In this document: positions 1-9,976 of the stretch, one piece after another | Position numbering within the stretch: the stretch's first letter is position 1 | Layout of the letters: each line of letters opens with the position of its first letter | Assembly (NCBI GenBank): GCA_963827545.1 | Contig: CAWHBI010000035.1 | Coordinates: 106,398-170,397 of the forward strand | From: AWTP1-13 sp963827545 | GTDB taxonomy: Bacteria; Pseudomonadota; Alphaproteobacteria; Rhizobiales; Hyphomicrobiaceae | Direction of reading: 5' to 3' | DNA: 64,000 bases | Notes under the pieces: model-generated | Told to the model about the DNA's origin: nothing | Seen by the model: only the letters and a program-made list of their open reading frames with translations | The model's database searches: none | Made by a program: the position numbers and the translations under genes

Positions 1-120
1 TTGCGGCCCGAGCACAGCAGGCTGGAAGGCGCCATCACGGGCCGCGCGCTCTACGACGGCCGGCTCAATGCGGCGGAAGCCCTCGGCCTGATCAGGCGAG
101 CGCGAGCCGGTGAGGGATAG
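1..120 (+). CDS. hisA: HisA, C-terminal end only (partial at window edge)
   Basis: The frame open from base 1 to the TAG at 118-120 encodes 39 residues. They contain ITGRALYDGRLNAAEAL, the typical C-terminal end of phosphoribosylformimino-AICAR ribotide isomerase, the (beta/alpha)8 enzyme of histidine biosynthesis that acts just before HisF. The rest of the gene lies outside the window. hisF follows at 1277 in the same direction, as in most alphaproteobacterial his operons, but about 1.15 kb away because another gene sits between them. The assignment rests on this short conserved tail and on the position before hisF. Confidence 0.8.
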   Translation: MRPEHSRLEGAITGRALYDGRLNAAEALGLIRRARAGEG

Positions 121-637
121 CTAGCGGACGCCATCGCCCTGCTTGACGGTGCACACGGCGCTGGATCATGAGGCCCGAGGATGGACCGCCAAGAGGCTGA
201 GCCGGAACCCTGCCCCCGGTGGTTAACGGGCAACTCGCAAAAAAAAGTTCGCGCGTCGTGGAACCGGCTGGAGGCGATCGTGTTTTGTGTTTTGGCCTGC
301 CGATCCCGCACCCGGCAGGTCGACATGGGAGGGCCCCGCCAAGTTATTGGTGGGCCCTCTTTTGTTGTGCCTAAAAGCGAGCACCCGGCGTCCCAGGTGC
401 CCGCCCATCGCGATGTAGACCAGCCCGCTATCTGGCGGCGCTCGACCAGCCCCGCAGCTTCTGGTCAGCCCAACAACTCTTCGGGGGGACCAGTGTTTCG
501 TCACATCTGCGTTGGTGATCCGTGGGCGCACTCGTCCCACCTTCCCCGCCTTCTTTTGCCGCTCCATTGGTTGTGCTAGTTTTGTTCCAGGCGTCCCGAC
601 GCGCGCGAATGCAAAAGCACGCCAAGAGAACCAGGCG
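121..637. other. Intergenic stretch between hisA and the Uma2 gene
   Basis: No convincing gene is visible in these 517 bases. Open frames on both strands lack recognisable domains and cross the strong terminator hairpin at 329-364. The sequence just before the next gene (around 620-637) holds a purine-rich AAGAGAA that can serve as its ribosome site. The stretch is unexpectedly long for the inside of a his operon, so hisF may not be co-transcribed with hisA here. Confidence 0.5.
329..364 (+). terminator. Rho-independent terminator
   Basis: GAGGGCCC at 329-336 pairs perfectly with GGGCCCTC at 352-359. An inner CCAA/TTGG stem (339-342 with 347-350) closes on a four-base loop, and TTTT follows at 360-363. 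This is a strong intrinsic terminator for plus-strand transcription coming from hisA. It is visible directly in the sequence; activity is inferred. Confidence 0.8.
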
Positions 638-1273
638 ATGAGTGCATCATCCGAGACAATTCCTGGCTTCTCCGATCGAAGCCAGGCGCCAATAGCGGAC
701 ATACCGACAGAGTCCGAGGAATTCTTGCGCTGGGCGGTGAGCCTCGATCGCCATCATCCCTTCAAGTATGAGCTGTCCAGGGGCAAGGTCAGCCGCACGA
801 TGATCAATGTATCTCGGGCGCATTGGCGCGTGACAGCAAACATCCTCGGCGAGCTGCTGCAGAAGCTGGATCGAACACGGTTCGAGCCTGGTCCAGCCGA
901 GTTCGGTGTCAGGACAGGGGTTGGCGTCCGCTATCCAGACGTCATCGTCGACCGTGCCAGCGATGGCCTCGAGGACCTTGCGTGTGAGGCACCCATATTC
1001 ATTGTGGAAGTGCTGTCGCCCTCGACGGCCGGATTGGACTTTACTGCCAAATTGCAGGAATACACGGCGATTGCGTCGGTGCAGACCTACCTCATTTGTA
1101 GTCAGGACCAGCCCCGCGCCTGGGTCTGGGCGCGCAGCGACGATGGGTCGTGGCCCGGTCTGCCAGCTGAATTGGCTGGCCGCGAAGGCGTCGTTGCCCT
1201 CAGGGGGCTCGGTGTCGAGCTGACCATGGCCGCCATCTTCCGGGGTATACCCGACGCACCTACGGTAGAGTAG
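638..1273 (+). CDS. Uma2 family (DUF820) restriction-endonuclease-fold protein
   Basis: The 211-residue product carries the Uma2/DUF820 signature of the PD-(D/E)xK nuclease superfamily: RYPDVIVD (Pro100-Asp101), then IVEVLSPST with Glu124, then Lys138 in AKLQEY, followed by a SVQTYLI strand. Those residues form the expected metal-binding active site, so it looks catalytically intact. The length is typical for the family (about 180-210). I chose the ATG at 638 over upstream starts because the fold begins shortly after it and AAGAGAA precedes it. Its stop is three bases before hisF, so the two are probably co-transcribed. The biological role of Uma2 proteins is not settled; many copies occur in cyanobacteria and some in mobile contexts. 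Confidence 0.85.
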   Translation: MSASSETIPGFSDRSQAPIADIPTESEEFLRWAVSLDRHHPFKYELSRGKVSRTMINVSRAHWRVTANILGELLQKLDRTRFEPGPAEFGVRTGVGVRYPDVIVDRASDGLEDLACEAPIFIVEVLSPSTAGLDFTAKLQEYTAIASVQTYLICSQDQPRAWVWARSDDGSWPGLPAELAGREGVVALRGLGVELTMAAIFRGIPDAPTVE

Positions 1274-1276
1274 CGC

Positions 1277-2059
1277 GTGCTCAAGGTCCGCATCATTCCC
1301 TGCCTCGACGTCAAGGACGGCCGCGTCGTCAAGGGCGTCAGGTTCGTCGACCTGCAGGATGCGGGCGACCCTGTCGAAGCGGCCGCAGCCTATGATCAGG
1401 CCGGGGCCGACGAACTCTGCTTCCTGGACATCACGGCCAGCCACGAGAAGCGCGATACCATTTTCGACATCGTCGAGCGCACGGCGGAACGGTGTTTCAT
1501 GCCGCTGACTGTTGGCGGTGGCGTGCGCACCGTCGAAGACATTCGCAAGCTCTTGAGGGCGGGTGCCGACAAGGTGTCGATCAACACTGCAGCGGTCGCC
1601 CGCCGCCAACTCGTGGAGGAGGGGGCCGATAAGTTCGGGGCGCAATGCATCGTCGTCGCCATCGACGCCAAGAGGGTGTCCGGCCCTGGCCAACCGGAGC
1701 GTTGGGAAATCTTCACGCATGGCGGCCGCGAGCCGACCGGACTCGATGCCATTGCCTATGCACGGGAAGTCGTGGATTTGGGCGCCGGCGAACTCCTGCT
1801 GACGTCCATGGACCGTGACGGCACCAAGGCCGGCTTCGACCTGGAATTGACACGTGCGGTCGCCGATGCCGTCACCGTTCCGGTGATCGCGTCAGGTGGC
1901 GTGGGGACCCTCGATCATCTGGTCGATGGGGTGCAGAAGGGCCATGCCAGCGCCGTGCTGGCGGCCTCGATCTTTCATTACGGAACGTTCACCATCGGCG
2001 ACGCCAAGCGCCACATGGCGGCGGCCGGCGTCGAGGTCCGGCTCGACGCCAGGACCTGA
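1277..2059 (+). CDS. hisF: Imidazole glycerol phosphate synthase cyclase subunit HisF
   Basis: This 260-residue (beta/alpha)8 barrel makes imidazole glycerol phosphate and AICAR from PRFAR, using ammonia from the HisH glutaminase. The two catalytic aspartates sit exactly where expected: Asp11 in CLDVKDGRVVKG and Asp130 in VVAIDAKR. Phosphate-binding glycines (TVGGGVRT and IASGGVG) are present. It starts with GTG at 1277, three bases after the Uma2 stop. HisE or HisI, common downstream partners, do not follow; the next gene is prkA after a 348-base gap. Confidence 0.96.
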   Translation: MLKVRIIPCLDVKDGRVVKGVRFVDLQDAGDPVEAAAAYDQAGADELCFLDITASHEKRDTIFDIVERTAERCFMPLTVGGGVRTVEDIRKLLRAGADKVSINTAAVARRQLVEEGADKFGAQCIVVAIDAKRVSGPGQPERWEIFTHGGREPTGLDAIAYAREVVDLGAGELLLTSMDRDGTKAGFDLELTRAVADAVTVPVIASGGVGTLDHLVDGVQKGHASAVLAASIFHYGTFTIGDAKRHMAAAGVEVRLDART

Positions 2060-2407
2060 ACGAGCATCCGTCTGCCGCCAAGTGATTCGCTGCCGATTCG
2101 CGTCGGCGTCTCAGAGTTGCCTGTTCGGTAATCCGCCTATGGTGAATTGTCGTTCACTAAGGAGGCGGATGGCCCCCGAGCGGGCTGGCGCGGGCGCTCC
2201 GACGCATTTGTGGCCATGCTGGAAACCGTGCAGAAAATTCCTTTGGGTCTGGACCTTATGATACCCATCTCTCTAAAGGAATCGGCAGGCGTGGCGGATT
2301 AGCCATATGCCCTCAGCCAAGACGGGCCCAAGGCAGGGTACTTACGCCCGCCGCATTTTTTTGGTCTAATCTTTGCTGAAACATGCCGGCCGCAGAGGCG
2401 AAGAGAC
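2060..2407. other. Intergenic region upstream of prkA
   Basis: No gene with recognisable family features is seen. A 30-codon frame at 2169-2261 is preceded by a good AAGGAGG at 2159-2165 but encodes a low-information Trp/Pro/Arg-rich peptide, so I do not call it. The region should carry the promoter for the prkA-DUF444-spoVR operon; I could not identify convincing sigma-54 or EcfG-type promoter boxes by eye. Confidence 0.4.
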
Positions 2408-4354
2408 ATGACAACTAAGGAAAACATCTTCGACGTCTATGCACAGGCTTACGAGAGCCAGAAGCAGTACCGGTTGACCTTGCGGGAGTACTTGGAAGGC
2501 TGTCGTTCCGACCCCTCGATGTACGCAAGCACTGCCGAGCGCATGCTGCGGGCTATTGGTGAGCCAGAGTTCGTCGACACCGCCAAGGATGCGCGTCTTG
2601 GTCGCATCTTCATGAACCGCACGCTCAAGGTCTATTCGGCCTTCAACGACTTCTATGGCCTGGAGGAGACGATCGAGCGCATTGTCGGCTTCTTCCGCCA
2701 TGCGGCGCAGGGGCTGGAGGAGAAGAAGCAGATCCTCTACCTGCTCGGCCCCGTCGGCGGGGGCAAGTCTTCGCTGGCCGACCGCCTCAAGGACTTGATG
2801 GAGAAGTGCCCGATCTACGTGCTGGCCACCAACGATGGGGCCAGCCCCATCTTCGAAAGTCCGTTGGGCCTGTTCGAGCCCACCTCCATGGGCCGCATGC
2901 TCGAGGACCGCTACGGCATTCCCGAGCGCCTGCTCATGGGCAATATGTCTCCGTGGGCGGTGAAGCGCCTCGACGAGTTCGGCGGCGACATCTCCAAGTT
3001 CTCCGTCATCAAGCTGCACCCGTCGAAGCTGCGCCAGATCTGCGTCGCCAAGACCGAGCCAGGCGACGAGAACAACCAGGACATCTCGGCATTGGTCGGC
3101 AAGGTCGACATCCGCAAGCTCGAGCATTTCGGCCAGAACGATGCCGACGCCTACTCCTACTCCGGTGGGCTCAATCGCACCACGCAGGGTGTTCTCGAGT
3201 TCGTCGAGATGTTCAAGGCACCGCTCAAGATGCTGCACCCGCTCCTGACCGCCACGCAGGACCGCACCTATGTCGGCACCGAGAACGTCGGCGCCATGCC
3301 CTATCAGGGGCTGATCATCGCCCACTCCAACGAGAGCGAGTGGCAGTCCTTCCGGGCCAACAAGAACAACGAGGCGTTCCTCGACCGCATCAGCGTCATC
3401 AAGGTTCCCTACTGCCTGCGCGTGACGGAGGAGAAGCAGATCTACGAGAAGCTGCTGGCCTCGAGCGAGCTGAAGGACGCCAATATCGCGCCCGGTACGC
3501 TCAACATGCTGGCGCGCTTCTCGGTTCTGACGCGCCTCAAGACGCACGAGAACTCGTCGCTGTTCTCCAAGATGCGGGTCTACGACGGCGAGAGCCTCAA
3601 GGACACCGATCCGCACGCCAAGACCATCCAGGAGTACCGCGACGCCGCCGGCGTGACGGAGGGCATGGACGGTGCCTCGACCCGGTTCGCCTACAAGATC
3701 CTGTCCGAAACCTTCAACTTCGACACGCACGAGATCGCGGCCGATCCCGTGCACCTGCTCTACGTGATCGAGCAGGCGGTGCGCCGCGAGCAGCTGCCGG
3801 AGGAGACCGAAGCGCGCTGGCTCGAGTTCCTCAAGGAGGAGCTGTCGCCCAAGTATGCCGAGTTCATCGGCAACGAGATCCAGAAGGCCTACCTGGAGTC
3901 CTACAACGACTTCGGCCAGAACCTGTTCGACCGCTACGTCGCCTATGCCGACGCCTGGATCGAGGACCACGACTTCAAGGACCCCGACACCGGCCAGCTG
4001 ATGAGCCGCCAGGTGTTGGAGCAGGAGCTGTCCAAGATCGAGAAGCCTGCGGGGATCGCCAACCCGAAGGACTTCCGGTTCGAGGTAGTGAAGTTCTCGC
4101 TGCGCGCCCGCTCCAAGAACGGCGGCAAGAACCCGAGCTGGACCAGCTACGAGAAGATCCGCGACGTCATCGAGCGGCGCATGTTCAGCCAGGTCGAGGA
4201 CTTGCTGCCTGTCATCAGCTTCGGCAAGAAGCAGGACAGCGAGACCGAGAAAAAGCACGAGGAGTTCGTGCAACGCATGGTCGAGCGTGGCTACACGCCG
4301 CGCCAGGTGCGGCGCCTCGTGGAATGGTATATGCGGGTGAAGAAGTCGAGCTGA
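2408..4354 (+). CDS. prkA: PrkA/YeaG family AAA serine protein kinase
   Basis: The 648-residue protein matches PrkA (YeaG in E. coli), a cytoplasmic AAA+ ATPase with a C-terminal kinase-like region linked to nutrient-starvation and stress responses. The N-terminal AAA module is clear, with Walker A GPVGGGKSS at residues 114-122 within ILYLLGPVGGGKSSLADRL. Length equals the usual 640-650. It starts at ATG 2408. The DUF444 gene and spoVR follow on the same strand, the widely conserved yeaG-yeaH-ycgB grouping, which supports the call. Substrates of the kinase are not known from sequence. Confidence 0.95.
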   Translation: MTTKENIFDVYAQAYESQKQYRLTLREYLEGCRSDPSMYASTAERMLRAIGEPEFVDTAKDARLGRIFMNRTLKVYSAFNDFYGLEETIERIVGFFRHAAQGLEEKKQILYLLGPVGGGKSSLADRLKDLMEKCPIYVLATNDGASPIFESPLGLFEPTSMGRMLEDRYGIPERLLMGNMSPWAVKRLDEFGGDISKFSVIKLHPSKLRQICVAKTEPGDENNQDISALVGKVDIRKLEHFGQNDADAYSYSGGLNRTTQGVLEFVEMFKAPLKMLHPLLTATQDRTYVGTENVGAMPYQGLIIAHSNESEWQSFRANKNNEAFLDRISVIKVPYCLRVTEEKQIYEKLLASSELKDANIAPGTLNMLARFSVLTRLKTHENSSLFSKMRVYDGESLKDTDPHAKTIQEYRDAAGVTEGMDGASTRFAYKILSETFNFDTHEIAADPVHLLYVIEQAVRREQLPEETEARWLEFLKEELSPKYAEFIGNEIQKAYLESYNDFGQNLFDRYVAYADAWIEDHDFKDPDTGQLMSRQVLEQELSKIEKPAGIANPKDFRFEVVKFSLRARSKNGGKNPSWTSYEKIRDVIERRMFSQVEDLLPVISFGKKQDSETEKKHEEFVQRMVERGYTPRQVRRLVEWYMRVKKSS

Positions 4355-4467
4355 TCGAGCGAATGCGGGGTGCGCGTCCTCATGCTACTTCCGGGCCGTA
4401 GATGCGTGCAGGTGGCACCTCCCGCCGCCTATCGCGCCTGCTCCCCCCGCTGAGAGCGGTTGGTTCC

Positions 4468-5751
4468 ATGCAGATCGTCGATCGGCGTCTCAATCCCAAA
4501 GCCAAGAGCCTCGGCAATCGCCAGAGGTTCCTCCGGCGTGCCAAGGCCGAGATCCGCGAAGCGATCAAGGACTCGCTCAAGACGCGCAAGGTCTCCGAGG
4601 CGGAAGGCTCCGAGAAGGTCACCATCCGCTCCAAGAGCCTGCGCGAGCCCTCCTTCTCGATGAGCCGCAACACGGGCGTGCGCGACTACGTGCTGCCGGG
4701 CAACGAAGAGTACAAGGTTGGAGACGAGATCCCCAAGCCGCAGGGCGGCGGCGGGCGCGGCAGCCAGGGCAGCCCCGATGGCGAAGGCCACGACGAGTTC
4801 ACTTTCACGCTGAGCAAGGAAGAGTTCCTCGACCTTTTCTTCGACGACCTCAAGCTGCCGAACCTGGTCAAGGTGAAGCTCAAGGACTTGAAGGCGCCGA
4901 AGATGGCGCGGGCCGGGTTCACCACCGACGGTCCGCCGGCTCGCCTCAACCGCTTCCGCACCATGCGCAAGAGCCTGGGCCGCCGCATGGCGCTGCGCCG
5001 CCCGAGCCAGGCCGAAGTGGACCGCCTGGAGCAGGAGCTGGCGGCAGCCGAGGCGGAGGATCCCCCGAGCGCGGCCAAGATCGCGGCCTTGCGCGCCTCA
5101 CTCGAGCAAAAGCTCAGGCTCAGACGCGGCATCGCCTACATCGACCCAATCGACCTGCAGTACAACCGCTTCGAGCGGGTGCCAAAGCCGACAACCCAGG
5201 CGGTGATGTTCTGCCTGATGGACGCGTCTGCTTCGATGACCGAGCCGCTCAAGGACCTGGCCAAGCGGTTCTTCATGCTGCTGCACGTGTTCCTCAGCCG
5301 CTACTACCGGGAAGTGCACCTGGTCTTCATCCGGCACACCAGCACGGCCGCCGAAGTCGACGAGGAGACGTTCTTTCGCGGCACCGAGACCGGCGGCACT
5401 GTCATCTCCACGGCGCTGGAGGAGATGCTGAGCGTGGTGAAGGCGCGCTACTCCCCGGCCGACTGGAATATCTATGCGGCGCAGGCATCCGACGGCGACA
5501 ACTTCCACGACGACATGCCGCGCTGCATGCAGCTGCTCGACAAGGAGGTGCTGCCGATCTGCCAGTATTTCGCCTATATCGAGACGACGCACGGCGAGCG
5601 CTTCAACGATACGCAAGAGACGCCGGTGTGGCACGGCTATGCCAATATCGGGCGGCGCCATAAGAATTTCGCCATGCGACGCGTGGCTGCCCCGGAAGAC
5701 ATCTACCCCGTCTTCCATGAGCTGTTCTCGGCGGGCGACAAGGCAGCCTGA
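4468..5751 (+). CDS. yeaH: DUF444 family protein (YeaH)
   Basis: The 427-residue protein belongs to DUF444/YeaH, which has a von Willebrand factor A-like fold at the C-terminus: FCLMDASASMTE around residue 250 is a MIDAS-type metal site. I use ATG 4468 rather than the longer frame from 4402 because family members begin at IVDRRLNPKAKSL. A Gly-rich basic segment (QGGGGRGSQGS) precedes the VWA part. It is the central gene of the prkA-yeaH-spoVR operon and is thought to act with PrkA as an ATPase/VWA pair; the exact role is unknown. Confidence 0.92.
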   Translation: MQIVDRRLNPKAKSLGNRQRFLRRAKAEIREAIKDSLKTRKVSEAEGSEKVTIRSKSLREPSFSMSRNTGVRDYVLPGNEEYKVGDEIPKPQGGGGRGSQGSPDGEGHDEFTFTLSKEEFLDLFFDDLKLPNLVKVKLKDLKAPKMARAGFTTDGPPARLNRFRTMRKSLGRRMALRRPSQAEVDRLEQELAAAEAEDPPSAAKIAALRASLEQKLRLRRGIAYIDPIDLQYNRFERVPKPTTQAVMFCLMDASASMTEPLKDLAKRFFMLLHVFLSRYYREVHLVFIRHTSTAAEVDEETFFRGTETGGTVISTALEEMLSVVKARYSPADWNIYAAQASDGDNFHDDMPRCMQLLDKEVLPICQYFAYIETTHGERFNDTQETPVWHGYANIGRRHKNFAMRRVAAPEDIYPVFHELFSAGDKAA

Positions 5752-5771
5752 GAGGCGCAAGGGATGTTGCG

Positions 5772-7334
5772 GTGACACAGGCGACCAAGCTCCCCAGACG
5801 CAAAACCAAGCTGCGGCCGCTGTTCGACGGGCCCGAGTGGAGCTTCGATCTCATCCGCAAGGTCCACGATACCATGACCGAGATCGCGGTCGGCGAGCTG
5901 GGCCTCGACATCTATCCCAACCAGATCGAGGTGATCACCGCCGAGCAGATGCTCGATTCCTACTCCTCGATCGGCATGCCGCTGATGTACCGGCACTGGT
6001 CGTTCGGCAAGCGCTTTGCCCGCGACGAGGCCTACTACAAGCGCGGCATGCGCAGCCTGGCCTACGAGCTCGTGATCAACTCCGACCCCTGCATCAGCTA
6101 CATCATGGAGGAGAACTCCATGACCATGCAGGCGCTGGTGATCGCCCACGCCGCGTTCGGCCACAACCACTTCTTCAAGAACAACTACCAGTTCCAGATG
6201 TGGACGCAGCCGGACCACATCATCGACTACCTGAGCTTCGCCAAGAGCTACGTCGCCGAGTGCGAGGAGCGCCATGGCGACGACGCCGTCGAAAGCGTGC
6301 TCGACGCCGCGCACGCCCTCATGAACCAGGGCATCAGCCGCGACCTGCGCCCACGGCCGCGCAACGTGGTCAAGCGCGAGAAGGAGCGCGCCGCGCGGCG
6401 CCGAGCGTACGAGGAAGCAACGTTCGATCCGATCTATCGCACGCTGCCCGACATAACGCGCGAGGGCGCCGCCGAGCCTACCACGGTCGACACCGAACAG
6501 CGGCGCCTCGGCCTTCCCGAGGAGAACCTGCTCTACTTCCTCGAGAAGAACGCGCCCAAGCTCGAGGACTGGCAGAGGGAGCTGCTGCGCATCGTTCGCC
6601 TGCTGTCGCAGTATTTCTATCCGCAGCGGCAGACCAAGATGATGAACGAGGGCTGCGCTACCTTCGTCCACTACGAGATCCTGAACCGGCTCTACGAGCG
6701 CGGGCTGCTGACCGACGGCACCATGCTCGAGTTCCTGCATTCCCACTCGTCAGTCATCTTCCAGCCTGCGTTCAACGATCGGCGCTTCAGCGGCCTCAAC
6801 CCCTACGCGCTCGGCTTCGCCATGATGAACGACATCCGGCGCATCGCGGCCGAGCCCACGGACGAGGACCGCCAGTGGTTCCCGCAGTTCGCGGGGTGCG
6901 GCGACTGGATGGCAACGCTGCGGCAGGCGTGGGCCGAGTATCGCGACGAAAGCTTCGTGCTGCAGTTCCTGAGCCCCAAGCTCATTCGCGATTTTCGTCT
7001 GTTTGCGGTCAACGACGATGCCAAGGAAAGCGCAATGGACGTTGCCGCCATCCACAACGAGCAGGGCTATCGGGACCTGCGGCGCCGGCTGGCACTGCAC
7101 TACGATGTAGCCGCCCAGGACCCCGACCTGCAGATCACGGACGCCGATCTGTCGGGCAGCCGCCGGCTGGTGATCACGCATCACGTGCGCAACGGCGTGC
7201 TGCTCGAAAAGACCGAGGCTGAGCGCACGCTGCAATACCTCGCCCAGCTGTGGGGCTATCGCGTCAAGCTGATGGAGACCGAGGCGGACAGCGGCCGCGT
7301 GCTCAAGGAGCACGAGGCGCTGCCGATGCCTTGA
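5772..7334 (+). CDS. spoVR: SpoVR family protein (YcgB)
   Basis: The 520-residue protein has the SpoVR signature along its length, including EWSFDLIRKVHD near the start, the MPLMYRHWSFGKRF block and the MNEGCATFVHY block with candidate metal-ligand residues. Length matches the family (about 500-520). It starts with GTG at 5772, 20 bases after yeaH. SpoVR is needed for spore cortex formation in Bacillus, but in Proteobacteria it travels with prkA and yeaH and its function is unresolved. An 18-bp perfect inverted repeat lies 10 bases after the stop and probably ends the operon's transcript. Confidence 0.95.
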   Translation: MTQATKLPRRKTKLRPLFDGPEWSFDLIRKVHDTMTEIAVGELGLDIYPNQIEVITAEQMLDSYSSIGMPLMYRHWSFGKRFARDEAYYKRGMRSLAYELVINSDPCISYIMEENSMTMQALVIAHAAFGHNHFFKNNYQFQMWTQPDHIIDYLSFAKSYVAECEERHGDDAVESVLDAAHALMNQGISRDLRPRPRNVVKREKERAARRRAYEEATFDPIYRTLPDITREGAAEPTTVDTEQRRLGLPEENLLYFLEKNAPKLEDWQRELLRIVRLLSQYFYPQRQTKMMNEGCATFVHYEILNRLYERGLLTDGTMLEFLHSHSSVIFQPAFNDRRFSGLNPYALGFAMMNDIRRIAAEPTDEDRQWFPQFAGCGDWMATLRQAWAEYRDESFVLQFLSPKLIRDFRLFAVNDDAKESAMDVAAIHNEQGYRDLRRRLALHYDVAAQDPDLQITDADLSGSRRLVITHHVRNGVLLEKTEAERTLQYLAQLWGYRVKLMETEADSGRVLKEHEALPMP

Positions 7335-7344
7335 TGGGGCGGGT

Positions 7345-7413
7345 GGGGGTCAGACCCCTCGCCTCGACCGACAATGATTGAATGCGACGGCAGTTGCGAG
7401 GGGTCTGACCCCC
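7345..7413. repeat. GGGGTCAGACCCC-type inverted repeat, copy 1
   Basis: GGGGGTCAGACCCCTCGC (7345-7362) and its exact reverse complement (7396-7413) form 18-bp arms around 33 bases. Each arm also contains a small near-palindrome, GGGGTCAGACCCC. The element lies between the convergent stops of spoVR and pimD, so it may act as a bidirectional terminator. A second copy with the same core lies at 20981-21045, which shows it is a dispersed REP-like element rather than a local hairpin. Confidence 0.85.
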
Positions 7414-7416
7414 TTC

Positions 7417-8565
7417 TCAGCTCAAGCCACCGGCCTTGGCCAGCTCGCGCAGGTGGTGGTCGGCGTCGCCGAAGGCCATGTCGATCATGGTCAAGCGCTT
7501 GAAGTAGTGACCGGCCTTGTATTCCATGGTCATGCCGATGCCGCCGTGCAGCTGGATCGCCGTCTCGCCGAGAAAGCGCGCCGACCTGCCGAGCTGCACC
7601 TTGGCGGCCGCCATGGCCTTGGCCCGCTCCTTGGCATCGGGCTCAGCCGCCATCATGGTGGCGTAGTAGGCCATGCTGCGCGCCTCCTCGAGCGCGGTCA
7701 GCATGTCGACGGCCTTGTGCTGCAGCACCTGGAAGGAGCCGATCGGCACGCCGAACTGCTTGCGCGTCTTGAGGTAGTCGACGGTGAGCTCGTGCAGGCC
7801 GGCCATGGCTCCGACGGCCTCGGCGGACAGCGCGGCGATCGCATCGTCCACTGCCCGCTCGAGCACCTTGAGACCCTTGTCGGGGCCGGCGACCACAGCA
7901 TCCGGCCCCACGCGCACCGCTGACAGCGTCACGTCGGCGGCGCGCAGGCCGTCCTGGGTGGGATAGCCGCGGCCCGTCACGCCGTTGGCCTTGGCGTCGA
8001 CCAGGAACAACCCGATGCCGCCGCGGTCGGCGCGCGCGCCCGAGACCCGCGCCGTGACGATCAGCTTGTCGGCACTGTCGCCCGCAAGCACGACGACCTT
8101 CTCGCCTTCCAAGGTATAGCCGCCCTTGCCGTCGGCCCGCGCCGTGGTGGCGGTGTCGGCCAGGTTGAAGCGCGCCTGCCGCTCCTGGTGCGCGAGCGCC
8201 AGCGTGAGCTTGCCCTCGACGATGCCGGGCACCAGCTCCTTGAGGAGCGCCGCATTGCCGGAGTGCCGCAGCACGCCGCCACTTAGGATCACCGTGGGAA
8301 GATACGGCTCGATTGCGAGCGCCCTGCCGAAGGCCTCGGCAATGATCATGGTCTCGGTCAGGCCCTGCCCCAGTCCGCCGTGCTCCTCGGCGAAGGGGAC
8401 GCCGAGCAGCCCCAGCTCGGCGTACTGCTGCCACAGCGCGGCGCTGTAGCCCTTGGGCTCCTTCATGTAGGCCATGCGCTGATTGAGATCGCCGTAGGTG
8501 TCGGCGAGCAGCCGCTCGACGCTCTCCTTCAGCTGCCGCTGCTCGTCGTTGAGATCGAAATCCAT
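7417..8565 (-). CDS. pimD: Acyl-CoA dehydrogenase, PimD-like small subunit
   Basis: The 382-residue flavoprotein of the acyl-CoA dehydrogenase family would introduce the alpha-beta double bond in an acyl-CoA. Visible features are MDFDLNDEQRQLKESVER at the start, the middle-domain strand region, QFGVPIGSFQVLQHKAVDM and the C-terminal QLHGGIGMTMEYKAGHYFKR. It pairs with a second dehydrogenase (pimC) just upstream, the arrangement of the two pimeloyl-CoA dehydrogenase subunits in the Rhodopseudomonas pim operon. A 189-base gap holding palindromic repeats separates it from pimC. Substrate (dicarboxylyl-CoA) is inferred from operon order. Confidence 0.85.
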   Translation of the reverse strand: MDFDLNDEQRQLKESVERLLADTYGDLNQRMAYMKEPKGYSAALWQQYAELGLLGVPFAEEHGGLGQGLTETMIIAEAFGRALAIEPYLPTVILSGGVLRHSGNAALLKELVPGIVEGKLTLALAHQERQARFNLADTATTARADGKGGYTLEGEKVVVLAGDSADKLIVTARVSGARADRGGIGLFLVDAKANGVTGRGYPTQDGLRAADVTLSAVRVGPDAVVAGPDKGLKVLERAVDDAIAALSAEAVGAMAGLHELTVDYLKTRKQFGVPIGSFQVLQHKAVDMLTALEEARSMAYYATMMAAEPDAKERAKAMAAAKVQLGRSARFLGETAIQLHGGIGMTMEYKAGHYFKRLTMIDMAFGDADHHLRELAKAGGLS

Positions 8566-8582
8566 GACGCTCTACTTCCTCC

Positions 8583-8744
8583 CCCTCTCCCCGCCATCGC
8601 CGACCTCTCCGCGAACGCCACAGGCGGGGAGAGGGTCACTGCGGAGCCGTGCCTCCGGCACGAGGTGAGGGGCGGCTCAAAGCACCGGCGCAGGCTGTTT
8701 CTGCCCCTCACCCTAACCCTCTCCCCGTAAGTACGGGGAGAGGG
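8583..8744. repeat. CCCTCTCCCC palindromic repeats, two hairpins between pimC and pimD
   Basis: Two perfect hairpins share one core. The first pairs CCCTCTCCCCGCC (8583-8595) with its complement at 8623-8635; the second pairs CCCTCTCCCCGTA (8717-8729) with 8732-8744 around a two-base loop. The same core occurs at 18891-18916 and, inverted, at 44529-44576, with 23 bases identical between 8704-8726 and 44554-44576. This is a dispersed intergenic repeat family lying inside the pim operon. Confidence 0.8.
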
Positions 8745-8754
8745 AATGTTGCGA

Positions 8755-9963
<1,209 letters not shown>

Positions 9964-9976
9964 ATTTATCTCTCCC

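Noticed and set aside
181..702. Open frames on both strands between hisA and the Uma2 gene
   Set aside because: They cross the terminator hairpin at 329-364, lack domains and have no ribosome site.
2169..2261. 30-codon frame with a strong AAGGAGG
   Set aside because: The predicted peptide is short, low in information and without known relatives; the ribosome-site match alone is too weak.
2366..4273. 635-codon open frame antisense to prkA
   Set aside because: It is a by-product of GC-rich codon use; its Leu/Val/Asp/Arg-rich translation has no family features, while the sense frame is a textbook PrkA.
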